In this document: one piece after another, positions 37,622-46,749 of the stretch
Layout: each line of letters starts with the position of its first letter
Numbering within the stretch: the stretch's first letter is position 1
NCBI RefSeq assembly: GCF_016612505.1
Contig: NZ_JAENRR010000005.1
Location: 106,531 to 170,530, forward strand
Direction of reading: 5' to 3'
Length of the DNA stretch: 64,000 bases
From: Carboxylicivirga marina
GTDB lineage: Bacteria > Bacteroidota > Bacteroidia > Bacteroidales > Marinilabiliaceae
Notes under the pieces: generated by a model
Databases searched by the model: none
What the model saw: only the letters and a program-made list of their open reading frames with translations
What the model was told of the DNA's origin: nothing
Position numbers and translations under genes: made by a program

Positions 37622-37797
37622 ATCCTGCTCTCAATTTGAAAAGTGCTAATTCGCAAAAATACAAACAGAATGGCAAAAGTGAGCAATATAAATTATGGTA
37701 TTTTGAAGTTTATTTTCATAAGACTGGCTTTCAGGAAGAAAGAAATCCCTTGCAATACGAGTACATTAACCAGCCTAATGGTCGATAAGCCTCATTC
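37622..37797. other. Gene-free stretch upstream of the SNF2 gene
   Basis: Promoter region of the minus-strand helicase gene; AT-rich, with no ORF or RNA that I can support. The 41-bp array follows directly. Confidence 0.5.
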
Positions 37798-38060
37798 ATA
37801 AACAAATGCATTTGGATAACTGTATTCTCAGAAGTAAAAGTAAATGTATTTTACTCAATGTAATGCTGCAGCACTCAAAAGCAAAGTATTTTTGCTCATT
37901 TCAATGATGCAGGAAGCAAAAGCAAATATTTTTAACCCATTTCATCGGTGCAATGCGCAAAAGCAAATGTATTTTAGTCATTGCAACATTACATGGAGCT
38001 AAAAACAAACTATTTTGAGCTATTTCAACAGTGAGGGAAGTAATAAACAAATGCTTTTGG
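37798..38060. repeat. Tandem array of about seven 41-bp degenerate units
   Basis: Units begin at 37798, 37836, 37877, 37918, 37959, 38001 and 38042 (steps of 38, 41, 41, 41, 42, 41). Each opens with a form of AAAAGCAAATATTTTT and continues with a more variable half containing CATTTCAA.GTGCA. No unit encodes a conserved peptide and there are no spacers, so this is neither a coding repeat nor a CRISPR array. It lies between the SNF2 gene and purL, downstream of the purL terminator and upstream of the helicase gene. Confidence 0.85.
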
Positions 38061-38072
38061 GATGTGAGAAAT

Positions 38073-38108
38073 AAAAAACCTGTCAGGTTTAATATTCCTG
38101 ACAGGTTT
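38073..38108 (-). terminator. Intrinsic terminator of purL
   Basis: Perfect 12-base stem: AAACCTGTCAGG (38076-38087) with CCTGACAGGTTT (38097-38108), 9-base loop. The minus strand continues into T-rich sequence. Confidence 0.85.
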
Positions 38109-38146
38109 ACTATCTTACTAAATGACTATTACCTAGTCACTTTTTC

Positions 38147-41100
38147 TTACTTCTTTGCTTCAATCCATTGGCGAGCATTAACAAATGCTTCAATCCAAGG
38201 AGATACCTGGTCTTCTTTTCTGTCAGCAGGATAATACCCCCACTGCCATGGGAAGATGGCACGCTCTAAGTGAGGCATCATCGCTAAATGACGACCATCA
38301 TTTGAACAAATAGCTGCAGTATTATAATCACTACCATTTGGATTTGCCGGATAAGTCTCGTGCGAATACTTACCAACAATATTGTATTGTTCCTCGGCAT
38401 ATGGTAACTGATATTTACCTTCACCGTGAGCTACCCAAACACCTAACTTGCTACCAGATAACGAACTTAACATCACCGAATCGTTCTGAGCAATCTCCAT
38501 ATTCAGGAAGATTGATTCAAACTTGTGAGAATTATTATGAAGCATCTTTGGTTTTTCTTCGTGCTCTGGATAAACCAAGCCAAGCTCTACCATTAGCTGA
38601 CATCCGTTACAAATACCTAAACTCAAGGTATCCGGACGAGCATAGAAATTATCTAAGGCTTTTTTAGCAGCAGGGTTGTACAAGAATGCACCTGCCCATC
38701 CTTTAGCAGAACCTAACACATCACTATTAGAAAAACCTCCAACAAACACAATCATATTCACATCTTCCAATGTTTCGCGTCCGTTAATAAGGTCAGTCAT
38801 ATGAACGTCTTTCACATCCATACCTGCCAGGAACATACTGTATGCCATTTCACGATCCCCATTCACTCCTTTTTCGCGAATGATTGCAGCTTTGATACCC
38901 GAACGCTCTTTGCGATCCAGTGCCAGGTTCCATTGGCCTAACTGACCAGTAAAAGCTGTAGGAAAGTTATAATCCAAAGCATGCTTGGCATAGTTATCAA
39001 AACGTTCTTTTGCCAGAGCTTCACCACTTTGCTTGCGGTCTAATAAATATGATGTTCTATACCAATCGTTACGATACTTATCAATATCGAGCGTTAAAGT
39101 GGCGCCATGGTTTTCAATGATCAACTCACGCTTTTCAACAGGCTGACCAAGCTCCATAAACTGAATACCGTTGGCATCAAGTACTGATGAAACAGCAGCC
39201 AGGTTCTTAACCTGAACAACAACACCCGGATTTTCACTAAACAACAATTTAATAAGGTCTTTCTCCTCGTAATTGTTTAAGTCAACTTTAGCACCAAATG
39301 AGGTGTTTGCAAAGTTCATTTCCAATAAGGCTGTTACCAAACCACCGGCTGACACATCATGGCCGGCTAATATTAAACCTTCATTAATTAAGTCTTGAAT
39401 GGCATTAAAACCATTCTTGAAATAATCAACATCAGTTACAGTAGGCGCTTCTGCACCTAACTTGTTAACGACCTGCGCAAATGAACTACCACCCAACTTC
39501 ATGCTATCGAATGATAAATCAATGTGTAGTATATGTGTATCTGTATCTTTAACCAATACAGGCTCCACAATATTTTTTATATCATTTACTTCTCCAGCTC
39601 CTGAGATAATAACTGTACCAGGACTGTATACTAAATCACCATCTTTATATTTCTGTGTCATCGATAGTGAATCTTTACCTGTTGGAATATTAATTCCCAA
39701 TTCGCAGCTAAAGTCACTTACCGCCTCTACAGCACGATACAAACGGCTATCTTCACCTTTGTTTTTACATGGCCACATCCAGTTAGCACTTAGCGACACA
39801 CCTTTTAAACCGTGTGTTAATGGTGCCCACACTAAGTTTGTTAATGCTTCAGCAATTGAAACAACTGCACCTGCAGCAGAATCAACCAAACCAATAGCCG
39901 GTGCATGCCCTATTGAAGTTGCAATACCTTTTTCACCTTTGTAATCAATGGCACAAGCCCCAAGGTTATTTAAAGGTAGCTGCAATTCACCAGCACATTG
40001 CTGCTTGGCCACCTTACCCGTTACTGAGCGGTCAACTTTGTTTGTTAACCAGTCTTTACAGGCAACAGCTTCTAGCTGTAACACATCACTGATGTATTTT
40101 TCAACCTCTGTGGATTCATATTCAACAGCCGAATATTTGTCATCAGCTGTTTCGTCATTCATAACTGTCTTTGGCGGATTACCAAACATATCGGCCAACT
40201 TCCAGTCAATTGGTGCATTGCCTTTATCGTCTTCAAACTTAAAGTGCATATCGCCTGTTGTTTCTCCCACTTCGTAGAAAGGAGCACGCTCACGGGCCGA
40301 AATATTTTTTAAGTTCTCAATATCTTTATCTTTAAGTACAAGCCCCATACGCTCTTGCGACTCGTTACCAGCAATTTCTTTTGATGATAAGGTTGGGTCA
40401 CCTACAGGTAATTTATCAAGGTGAATGGTCCCTCCTGTTGTTTCTACCAACTCAGACAAACAGTTAAGGTGTCCACCTGCTCCGTGGTCGTGAATAGAAA
40501 CAATTGGATTTTCATCTGACTCGGCCAAAGCACGAATAGCGTTCATTGCACGCTTTTGCATTTCAGGATTTGAACGCTGAACTGCATTTAATTCAATAGC
40601 GTTGTCAAACTCACCTGTTGCAACAGATGAAACAGCTCCACCGCCCATACCAATTCGATAATTATCTCCACCTAAGATAACGACTTTGTCTCCTTTATCC
40701 GGGTCAGCTTTTATAGCATGTTCTTTACGGCCAAATCCAATACCACCAGCCAACATGATAACTTTATCAAAAGCAAATTTCTTCTGATTTTCGAAATGCT
40801 CGAAAGTAAGAACTGAACCACAAATCATTGGTTGTCCAAACTTATTACCAAAATCAGAAGCACCATTAGATGCCTTTATTAAAATCTCTTCTGGTGTTTG
40901 ATATAACCAAGGGCGTTCTTCTACATTCTCTTCCCAGCTTCGCCCTTCTTCACTTCGCGAATAAGAAGTCATGTAAACAGCTGTACCTGCCAATGGTAAT
41001 GAACCTTGCCCACCAGCTAAACGATCACGAATCTCTCCACCACTTCCAGTGGCAGCGCCGTTAAATGGCTCAACGGTTGTTGGGAAGTTATGTGTTTCTG

Positions 41101-41836
41101 CTTTTAATGACAATACTGTGTCTATTTCTTTTGTTTCAAAGAAATCAGCTGTATCCTGACGACCTGGTGCAAATTGCATAGCCTTTGGTCCTTCAACAAA
41201 TGCCACATTATCTTTATAGGCCGAAACAATGTAATTTGGATTCTCCTTAGATGTGCGCTTAATTAACTGAAATAAAGAGCTTTCTTTCTCTTCACCGTCG
41301 ATTATAAAAATACCATTGAAGATTTTATGTCGACAGTGTTCTGAGTTGACTTGTGAAAATCCGAAAACCTCACTATCAGTTAACTTTCGACCTAAGCGCT
41401 CACTTAAGTCATTCAAATAGTTAATTTCCTCTGAGCTCAAAGCTAATCCTTCCTGCACATTATAGGCAGCAATATCTTCAATGTGAACAATTGGTTCAGG
41501 CTCTTTATCAATTGTAAAAATACCATCACACAAGCCCGTATACATGGCTTGTAACATTGGATCGAATTCAGCCTTATCAGAATCAACCTCGAAGAATTCT
41601 TCAACACGGATAATACCATCAACACCCATATTTTGAGTGATTTCAACGGCATTAGTACTCCATGGAGTAATCATCTCCTTGCGTGGACCAACAAAAAAGC
41701 CTTCTAAAGTTTTACTTTCAGAAAGCTTTGCCCCACTAAATAGCCATTCCAATTTACTGATGTTATCAGCTGAAAGTTCGGATTGCGTTCCTACCGCAAT
41801 AATCTGCTTTGAGTTTCCCTTGAAAAACAGAACCAT
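38147..41836 (-). CDS. purL: Phosphoribosylformylglycinamidine synthase (single-chain PurL)
   Basis: The 1229-residue enzyme performs the fourth step of purine synthesis, converting FGAR to FGAM with ATP and glutamine. It is the large one-chain form: N-terminal domain, two ATP-binding synthase halves (SEHCRHKIF, ETHNFPTTVEPFNGAATGSGGEIRD, PTGKDSLSMTQKYKDGD) and a C-terminal glutamine amidotransferase with its nucleophile cysteine in LGICNGCQLMVELG (about residue 1077) and the His/Glu pair in PHLERAIFPWQWGYYP. Start is ATG 41834-41836. It forms a single-gene unit closed by a strong hairpin. Confidence 0.97.
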   Translation of the reverse strand: MVLFFKGNSKQIIAVGTQSELSADNISKLEWLFSGAKLSESKTLEGFFVGPRKEMITPWSTNAVEITQNMGVDGIIRVEEFFEVDSDKAEFDPMLQAMYTGLCDGIFTIDKEPEPIVHIEDIAAYNVQEGLALSSEEINYLNDLSERLGRKLTDSEVFGFSQVNSEHCRHKIFNGIFIIDGEEKESSLFQLIKRTSKENPNYIVSAYKDNVAFVEGPKAMQFAPGRQDTADFFETKEIDTVLSLKAETHNFPTTVEPFNGAATGSGGEIRDRLAGGQGSLPLAGTAVYMTSYSRSEEGRSWEENVEERPWLYQTPEEILIKASNGASDFGNKFGQPMICGSVLTFEHFENQKKFAFDKVIMLAGGIGFGRKEHAIKADPDKGDKVVILGGDNYRIGMGGGAVSSVATGEFDNAIELNAVQRSNPEMQKRAMNAIRALAESDENPIVSIHDHGAGGHLNCLSELVETTGGTIHLDKLPVGDPTLSSKEIAGNESQERMGLVLKDKDIENLKNISARERAPFYEVGETTGDMHFKFEDDKGNAPIDWKLADMFGNPPKTVMNDETADDKYSAVEYESTEVEKYISDVLQLEAVACKDWLTNKVDRSVTGKVAKQQCAGELQLPLNNLGACAIDYKGEKGIATSIGHAPAIGLVDSAAGAVVSIAEALTNLVWAPLTHGLKGVSLSANWMWPCKNKGEDSRLYRAVEAVSDFSCELGINIPTGKDSLSMTQKYKDGDLVYSPGTVIISGAGEVNDIKNIVEPVLVKDTDTHILHIDLSFDSMKLGGSSFAQVVNKLGAEAPTVTDVDYFKNGFNAIQDLINEGLILAGHDVSAGGLVTALLEMNFANTSFGAKVDLNNYEEKDLIKLLFSENPGVVVQVKNLAAVSSVLDANGIQFMELGQPVEKRELIIENHGATLTLDIDKYRNDWYRTSYLLDRKQSGEALAKERFDNYAKHALDYNFPTAFTGQLGQWNLALDRKERSGIKAAIIREKGVNGDREMAYSMFLAGMDVKDVHMTDLINGRETLEDVNMIVFVGGFSNSDVLGSAKGWAGAFLYNPAAKKALDNFYARPDTLSLGICNGCQLMVELGLVYPEHEEKPKMLHNNSHKFESIFLNMEIAQNDSVMLSSLSGSKLGVWVAHGEGKYQLPYAEEQYNIVGKYSHETYPANPNGSDYNTAAICSNDGRHLAMMPHLERAIFPWQWGYYPADRKEDQVSPWIEAFVNARQWIEAKK

Positions 41837-42145
41837 GAATGAATGTTTTGAATTTGTTTTTAATAAGCTGCAAATTTAATAATAGTTCAGTAGTTTTCAT
41901 GTAGAAGCAAGTGGATAATTAATTAACTTTTAAACATTTTGTTGATAAAAAACAAAGAGGCTATTCAAATGAATAACCTCTTCTCTCTAAAACCAAAAAA
42001 CTACCTGCGCTTATTTAAGTATCCTTTCGGATAAAGTAGTCAACTATAAGGAAGGCTATTTTATTGCCTTCGAGATATAAAACTACTACTTTTTTACCTG
42101 CCAACAATATAAATAGTAATAAAATGTTAAAATTACTTTTTTTCT
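41837..42145. other. Intergenic region between purL and galM, with possible structured minus-strand RNA
   Basis: No convincing gene. On the minus strand it contains stems GAAGGC/GCCTTC (42051-42071), TATCC/GGATA (42020-42033), ACTAC/GTAGT (42000-42040) followed by TTTTTT, and a second terminator-like hairpin AAGAGG..CCTCTT (41955-41982) followed by TTTGTTTTTT. No annotated gene ends here, so these may terminate a small RNA. A hydrophobic 63-codon minus-strand frame (42015-42206) is judged spurious. Confidence 0.4.
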
Positions 42146-42153
42146 TATTTTTG
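42146..42153 (+). promoter_or_regulatory. Predicted -7 box of galM
   Basis: TATTTTTG matches TAnnTTTG and lies 24 bases upstream of the galM ATG; no clear TTTG -33 element is seen. Confidence 0.45.
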
Positions 42154-42177
42154 TAGATATAATCCACAATCATCGCT

Positions 42178-43236
42178 ATGATCATTAACGAAAAAAGACA
42201 GTTCATTCCTTCTCTTAACCAAGAGGTTAAGACGGTTACACTTCAAAACAGAAAACATACTCAAGTCACTATTACTAATTATGGCGGCATCATTATGAGT
42301 ATTAAAACATCTGATCGTAGAGGAAACTTTGCCGAAATCGCTTTAGGGTTTGATGACGTAGAATCATACCTAGATGAGGGGTACCAGAACAATTGCCCAT
42401 ACTTTGGTGCTGCAATTGGTCGTTATGCCAACCGAATTAAAAACGGTCAGTTTACTTTAGATGGCAAAGATTACAACCTTGAGTCAAACAATGGTCCTAA
42501 CTCACTTCATGGTGGGCCAGGCGGATTTCATCAGAAAGTTTGGAAGATGGAAACGTTTAAGGAGCCCAAAAGAACAGGTGTTATTTTAACATTAACATCA
42601 GATGATATGGAAGAAGGATTCCCTGGAAAGGTGGGTGTAAAAATGACGTATACACTTACTTTCGACAATGAATTAGTAATTGATTACGAAGCCACAACTG
42701 ATAAAACCACAGTGATTAACCTTACCAATCACTCATATTTTAATTTGTCGAGCATGCAAAGCAATGTATTAAATCATTTAATGGTATTGTATGCTGATAA
42801 ATTCACCCCCAAAGATAAAAATGACATCCCAACAGGCGAAATCGTTCCGGTAAATGATTCACCAATGGACTTTTTACTCCCAAAAACTATCGGTGAACGA
42901 ATTGCCGATGTTGATGGACGAGGGTATGATCATAATTTCATTATCAATGGCCATGATGATGATTTAAACATTGGCGCCAGATTAGTTGATAAGAACACTG
43001 GTCGTTCTTTAGAGTTTTACACAACTGAGCCTGGATTTCAAGTATATTCAGGCAACTATTTAGACGGCAGTCTTCAACGGGATGACATTACATTCACTGA
43101 GAACTACGGCATCTGTTTTGAGGCTCAAAAATTCCCAGACTCCCCTAATCAAGATCACTTCCCTAGTGCAATTTTAAAACCAGGGGAAAAATATAGACAA
43201 ACAACTTTATACAAATTTGGTATAACCGACAAGTAA
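42178..43236 (+). CDS. galM: Aldose 1-epimerase (galactose mutarotase)
   Basis: A 352-residue enzyme that interconverts the alpha and beta anomers of galactose or glucose. Family marks are TNYGGIIMSI near the N-terminus, GAAIGRYANRIKNGQF, NSLHGGPGGFHQKVW (catalytic histidine region), NLTNHSYFNL (second catalytic histidine) and FETTEPGFQVYSGN-like sequence near the C-terminus, with the general-base glutamate in ICFEAQKFPDSPN. There is no signal peptide, so it is cytoplasmic. No other galactose genes adjoin it. It ends 2 bases before the hairpin it shares with the convergent TPR gene. Confidence 0.94.
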   Translation: MIINEKRQFIPSLNQEVKTVTLQNRKHTQVTITNYGGIIMSIKTSDRRGNFAEIALGFDDVESYLDEGYQNNCPYFGAAIGRYANRIKNGQFTLDGKDYNLESNNGPNSLHGGPGGFHQKVWKMETFKEPKRTGVILTLTSDDMEEGFPGKVGVKMTYTLTFDNELVIDYEATTDKTTVINLTNHSYFNLSSMQSNVLNHLMVLYADKFTPKDKNDIPTGEIVPVNDSPMDFLLPKTIGERIADVDGRGYDHNFIINGHDDDLNIGARLVDKNTGRSLEFYTTEPGFQVYSGNYLDGSLQRDDITFTENYGICFEAQKFPDSPNQDHFPSAILKPGEKYRQTTLYKFGITDK

Positions 43237-43279
43237 AAAGAAAGAGGCTTGTTCGTTACGAACAAGCCTCTTTCTTTTT
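43235..43279. terminator. Strong bidirectional terminator between galM and the TPR gene
   Basis: Perfect 21-base stem (43235-43255 with 43259-43279) and 3-base loop TTA, with A-run on one side and T-run on the other. It overlaps the last galM codons and serves both convergent genes. Confidence 0.9.
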
Positions 43280-43291
43280 AATCACCAGCCT

Positions 43292-44641
43292 CTAGCGATA
43301 TCTTACAGTTGTTTTTTCATTAATCCATGAACCAATGGTATACATATCACCTTCTTGAATTCCATGGAAAAACCCTGTTTCTTTATCAGGCAAATATTTT
43401 GAGTATAATACTATTTGCTTCTCAGCTTCTTTCGTACACTCCGGATCAATCGACTTAGCCTTTTGAAATCTATCTAAAGCTACCCAATACACAGCCTGAT
43501 GTTCAAAATCACTATCTCCATATTTAGTACTTTCCTGTGCATATATGTTACCGATTAAGATATGTGGTTTACCCCAGTTACTCTTCTTTTGCAATGCATT
43601 TTGTGCATATTTTCTTGCTTCCGGACTGTTTTTATAATGCGAAAATGTAACAACAGCCAATTCATAAAAACATTTAGCCTGTAATTCTTCATTCTCAGCC
43701 TGACTAATCGTTTTCAAATAATACTCTTTGGCTTTATCAAACTCATTTTGCTTAATAAAATACTTGGCTAAAAGATACGATGCCTCAGCGTTCGGATTTA
43801 GTTTGTAATTCTGTTCTGCTGCTTTGGCATACAACTCACTATCTGTACAATCGAAAGCAACCAACAGCTGTAACAATCTACTTAGACCTTCAGAATCATT
43901 TTGAACAACTAGAAACTTATCAGACAATGCACTCTCAAGAGCTACACAATCTTCAATCCCAGTTTGCGTTACTACATCTACACAAGATGCACTTGCTTTG
44001 TTTAACATCGCTTTACGCTTGGAGTTTGTTTGTTTCGCTATATGAGCAGCAAGGGTCTCATCTACATTAAGATACACATTCAAAACATCTTGCGCTGATT
44101 TATCTCCATGTTTCATCAATGCATTCGTTGCTTGCAACCAATTCACAGCAACCATTGGCTCCATTTTTACGCCTTGAGCATTATAGGCGGCCTCAAAATA
44201 TTTAGTTGCCACCTTAAGTGATTGAGCATCATTTCGTCGGTATGTGACCAAATCAAGTCCCTTACGCCCTAAAATCCATCCTTCAGGATACTTTGGATGC
44301 TCACCAAAATATTTAATTCGCTGATCATAAATCAACATCAGAGTATCAACTAAAGCTTGCTTTTGTGCATTATCAGACGCCTTTTTAATGTAATGTTTAT
44401 AAATATCAACTCCATCCGCATATAAACGGATTGTAACATCAGGACATTGATCGAACATGATACGCCACGCTTCTATTGAATAATCATACATCTTCTTTTT
44501 CAATGCCTCTTTGTAAAGCGAATAGTTTTTTAAACATTCAACACTATCCATCTTTTGCATTTCCTGGGCATTTGTATACACTGAACTGGCTATTATCCCC
44601 AATAATAGCATAAAACTTACTGCATGTCTCTTCATGGCCAT
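43292..44641 (-). CDS. Exported tetratricopeptide-repeat protein of unknown function
   Basis: The 449-residue protein has a signal peptide (cleavage near VYTNAQ) and a helical body with TPR-like helices, clearest in the C-terminal half: LYAKAAEQNYKLNPNAEASYLLAKYF, then EFDKAKEYYLKTISQ and a third hairpin ending YAQNALQKKSNWGKPH. Proteins like this are common in Bacteroidota as periplasmic or outer-membrane-associated scaffolds; the role here is not known. Cysteines are few but paired in places (SVECLKN, MFDQCPD, DCVALES, AFDCTDSE). Start is ATG 44639-44641; the ATG two codons later is an equally good alternative. It converges on galM. Confidence 0.85.
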   Translation of the reverse strand: MAMKRHAVSFMLLLGIIASSVYTNAQEMQKMDSVECLKNYSLYKEALKKKMYDYSIEAWRIMFDQCPDVTIRLYADGVDIYKHYIKKASDNAQKQALVDTLMLIYDQRIKYFGEHPKYPEGWILGRKGLDLVTYRRNDAQSLKVATKYFEAAYNAQGVKMEPMVAVNWLQATNALMKHGDKSAQDVLNVYLNVDETLAAHIAKQTNSKRKAMLNKASASCVDVVTQTGIEDCVALESALSDKFLVVQNDSEGLSRLLQLLVAFDCTDSELYAKAAEQNYKLNPNAEASYLLAKYFIKQNEFDKAKEYYLKTISQAENEELQAKCFYELAVVTFSHYKNSPEARKYAQNALQKKSNWGKPHILIGNIYAQESTKYGDSDFEHQAVYWVALDRFQKAKSIDPECTKEAEKQIVLYSKYLPDKETGFFHGIQEGDMYTIGSWINEKTTVRYR

Positions 44642-44832
44642 TAGGTTTAACTTAATTAATGTAAATTAATCAATTCAACTTCAATGCCACAATCCGTATA
44701 ACACTGTAAACATTCACATTACATTAATTGACACCAGATAGTACTGTTCGCATTTACACACCACATGGGCGAAAACGAACACCCACTTCTCGTTTTTTTG
44801 CCTTATATTTCGTTATAGAAAACAACAACATT

Positions 44833-46749
44833 ATGCAAAGCTTAATCGATTTTTTTGAGAATAGTGTCAAGAACTATCCCAACAATACATTGATTTGGGA
44901 AAAGAATAGTGACAAATTTGAATCATTCACATACAGTAGTATTCAAAAAGAAGTTCACCTATTTAGCAATGGGCTGTTAAATTGTGGCATAGGACAAGGC
45001 GAAAGAGTCGCACTTCTGTCAGAAGGACGACGTTTATGGCTAGTGAGTGAATTAGCTATATTGCATATTGGAGCTATCAATGTACCATTATCAACAAAAC
45101 TTGAAGCGGATACCGATTTAATTTTTAGACTCAATCATTCAGGTGCAAAAACCATTATAGTATCAATCAATCAACTAGAAAAAATAAGAGCTGTAAAAGA
45201 TCAGTTAACGGATGTGAAGAGAATTATCATTCTGGATGAGCTTAACGATCTAGGTTCAAACGAGATTAGCATTAACCAGTTTTATGAGGATGCTGAGGAA
45301 TATAAAAACAATAATCCAAAACAGTTACAAAGTATTGTAGAATCAATCACTCCTGACACCCACGCAAATATTTGCTACACATCTGGAACAACGGCCGATC
45401 CTAAAGGAATTATCTTATCACACCGAAACTACACAGCTAACATTGAACAAGCCTTTAGCTATATAAACATACCACAGCATTACAAAACCCTTGTTGTACT
45501 ACCCTGGGATCATGCATTCGCACACACAGCCTCCCTATACTCCTTTATGCACAAAGGAGCATCCATAGCCTCAGTTCAGATTGGCCTTAATCAACTTGAA
45601 ACTTTGAAGAATTTTGTCACAAATATGCAAGAGATTAAGCCTGAAATTCTAATGAGCGTACCTGCATTGGCTAAAAACTTTAAGAAAAATATTGAAAAAG
45701 CAATTGAGGGAAAAGGCACATCAGCTGCTAATCTTTTCAAAACAGGGCTGAACTTCGCATACTGGTACAACGGTAATGGCCAGAATGCAGGGAAAGGCTT
45801 TAAGAAATTAAGCTACCCACTTTATTCACTTTTTAATAAAATTATTTTCAACAAGATAAAAGAACGTTTTGGAGGTAATCTAAAGTACTTTATTGGAGGT
45901 GGAGCCTTACTTGACATTGAACTCCAACGTTTCTTTTATGCGATAGGCATTCCTATGTACCAGGGCTACGGACTTAGCGAAGCTTCACCAATCATTTCGG
46001 CCAACACACCTAAATATCACAAATTAGGTTCTTCAGGTAAAGTAGTTAATCAACTTGAAATTAAGATTTGTGATGACGATGACAACAAACTACCCATAGG
46101 TGAAAAAGGAGAGATTGTGATAAAAGGCGAAAACGTAATGAAAGGTTATTGGCAAAACGATGAAGCAACCAAAGAAACCATAAAAAATGATTGGCTTTAC
46201 ACTGGCGATCTTGGTTATTTAGACGAAGAAAACTACTTGTATGTTTTAGGTCGTTTCAAGAGCCTTTTGATTGGCGCTGATGGCGAGAAATATAGCCCCG
46301 AAGGCATTGAAGAAACAGTAATTGACCATTGTAGTTTTATAGACCAGTTCGTCCTTCATAACAATCAAAACCCATTCACATCAGGACTTATCGTTGCCAA
46401 CAAAGAGAAAATTAAGCAATGGATGAAAACGAATAACTATACTACAAACGACGACAAAACAATCGTCAAAGTCCTTGAGCTAATCCAAAATGAAATTGAT
46501 GAACTAAAAGCACACAATAAAGAAAGTTTCAATTTTCCTACCAGATGGCTACCAAGTACATTAATAGTTTTGAGTGAAGCCTTTAGTGAAAAAAATAAAC
46601 TACTCAACAGTACAATGAAAGTGGTTCGCCCAAAAGTTGAAGAGTATTTTAACAATGAGATAGATTATCTTTATACTCCACAAGCAAAAAGCTTTATTTC
46701 GGAAACTAATATCAATAACCTAAGATCGTATTTAGATAGCAATGAATAA
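44833..46749 (+). CDS. AMP-dependent acyl-CoA synthetase (long-chain type)
   Basis: The 638-residue enzyme activates a carboxylic acid, probably a fatty acid, to its CoA thioester. Visible are the P-loop CYTSGTTADPKGIILSH, LPWDHAFAHTASLY, MYQGYGLSEASPIIS, WLYTGDLGYLD and the C-terminal LLIGADGEKYSPEGIEE. The upstream frame reaches a TTG at 44728, but the 35 extra residues are basic and low in similarity to the family, so ATG 44833 is preferred. It is related to, but distinct from, the synthetase at 32016-33788. Its last 8 bases overlap cutC. Confidence 0.92.
   Translation: MQSLIDFFENSVKNYPNNTLIWEKNSDKFESFTYSSIQKEVHLFSNGLLNCGIGQGERVALLSEGRRLWLVSELAILHIGAINVPLSTKLEADTDLIFRLNHSGAKTIIVSINQLEKIRAVKDQLTDVKRIIILDELNDLGSNEISINQFYEDAEEYKNNNPKQLQSIVESITPDTHANICYTSGTTADPKGIILSHRNYTANIEQAFSYINIPQHYKTLVVLPWDHAFAHTASLYSFMHKGASIASVQIGLNQLETLKNFVTNMQEIKPEILMSVPALAKNFKKNIEKAIEGKGTSAANLFKTGLNFAYWYNGNGQNAGKGFKKLSYPLYSLFNKIIFNKIKERFGGNLKYFIGGGALLDIELQRFFYAIGIPMYQGYGLSEASPIISANTPKYHKLGSSGKVVNQLEIKICDDDDNKLPIGEKGEIVIKGENVMKGYWQNDEATKETIKNDWLYTGDLGYLDEENYLYVLGRFKSLLIGADGEKYSPEGIEETVIDHCSFIDQFVLHNNQNPFTSGLIVANKEKIKQWMKTNNYTTNDDKTIVKVLELIQNEIDELKAHNKESFNFPTRWLPSTLIVLSEAFSEKNKLLNSTMKVVRPKVEEYFNNEIDYLYTPQAKSFISETNINNLRSYLDSNE

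Noticed and set aside
37798..38060. CRISPR array
   Set aside because: Units are contiguous and degenerate with no unique spacers, and no cas genes are present.
42015..42206. Hydrophobic 63-codon minus-strand frame upstream of galM
   Set aside because: It begins inside galM, crosses its promoter, is made of AT-rich hydrophobic codons and has no clear start signal. A noncoding RNA is a better explanation of the nearby terminators.
44728..44832. 35-residue N-terminal extension of the second acyl-CoA synthetase
   Set aside because: It starts with TTG, is not similar to the family, and the ATG at 44833 gives the expected N-terminus.
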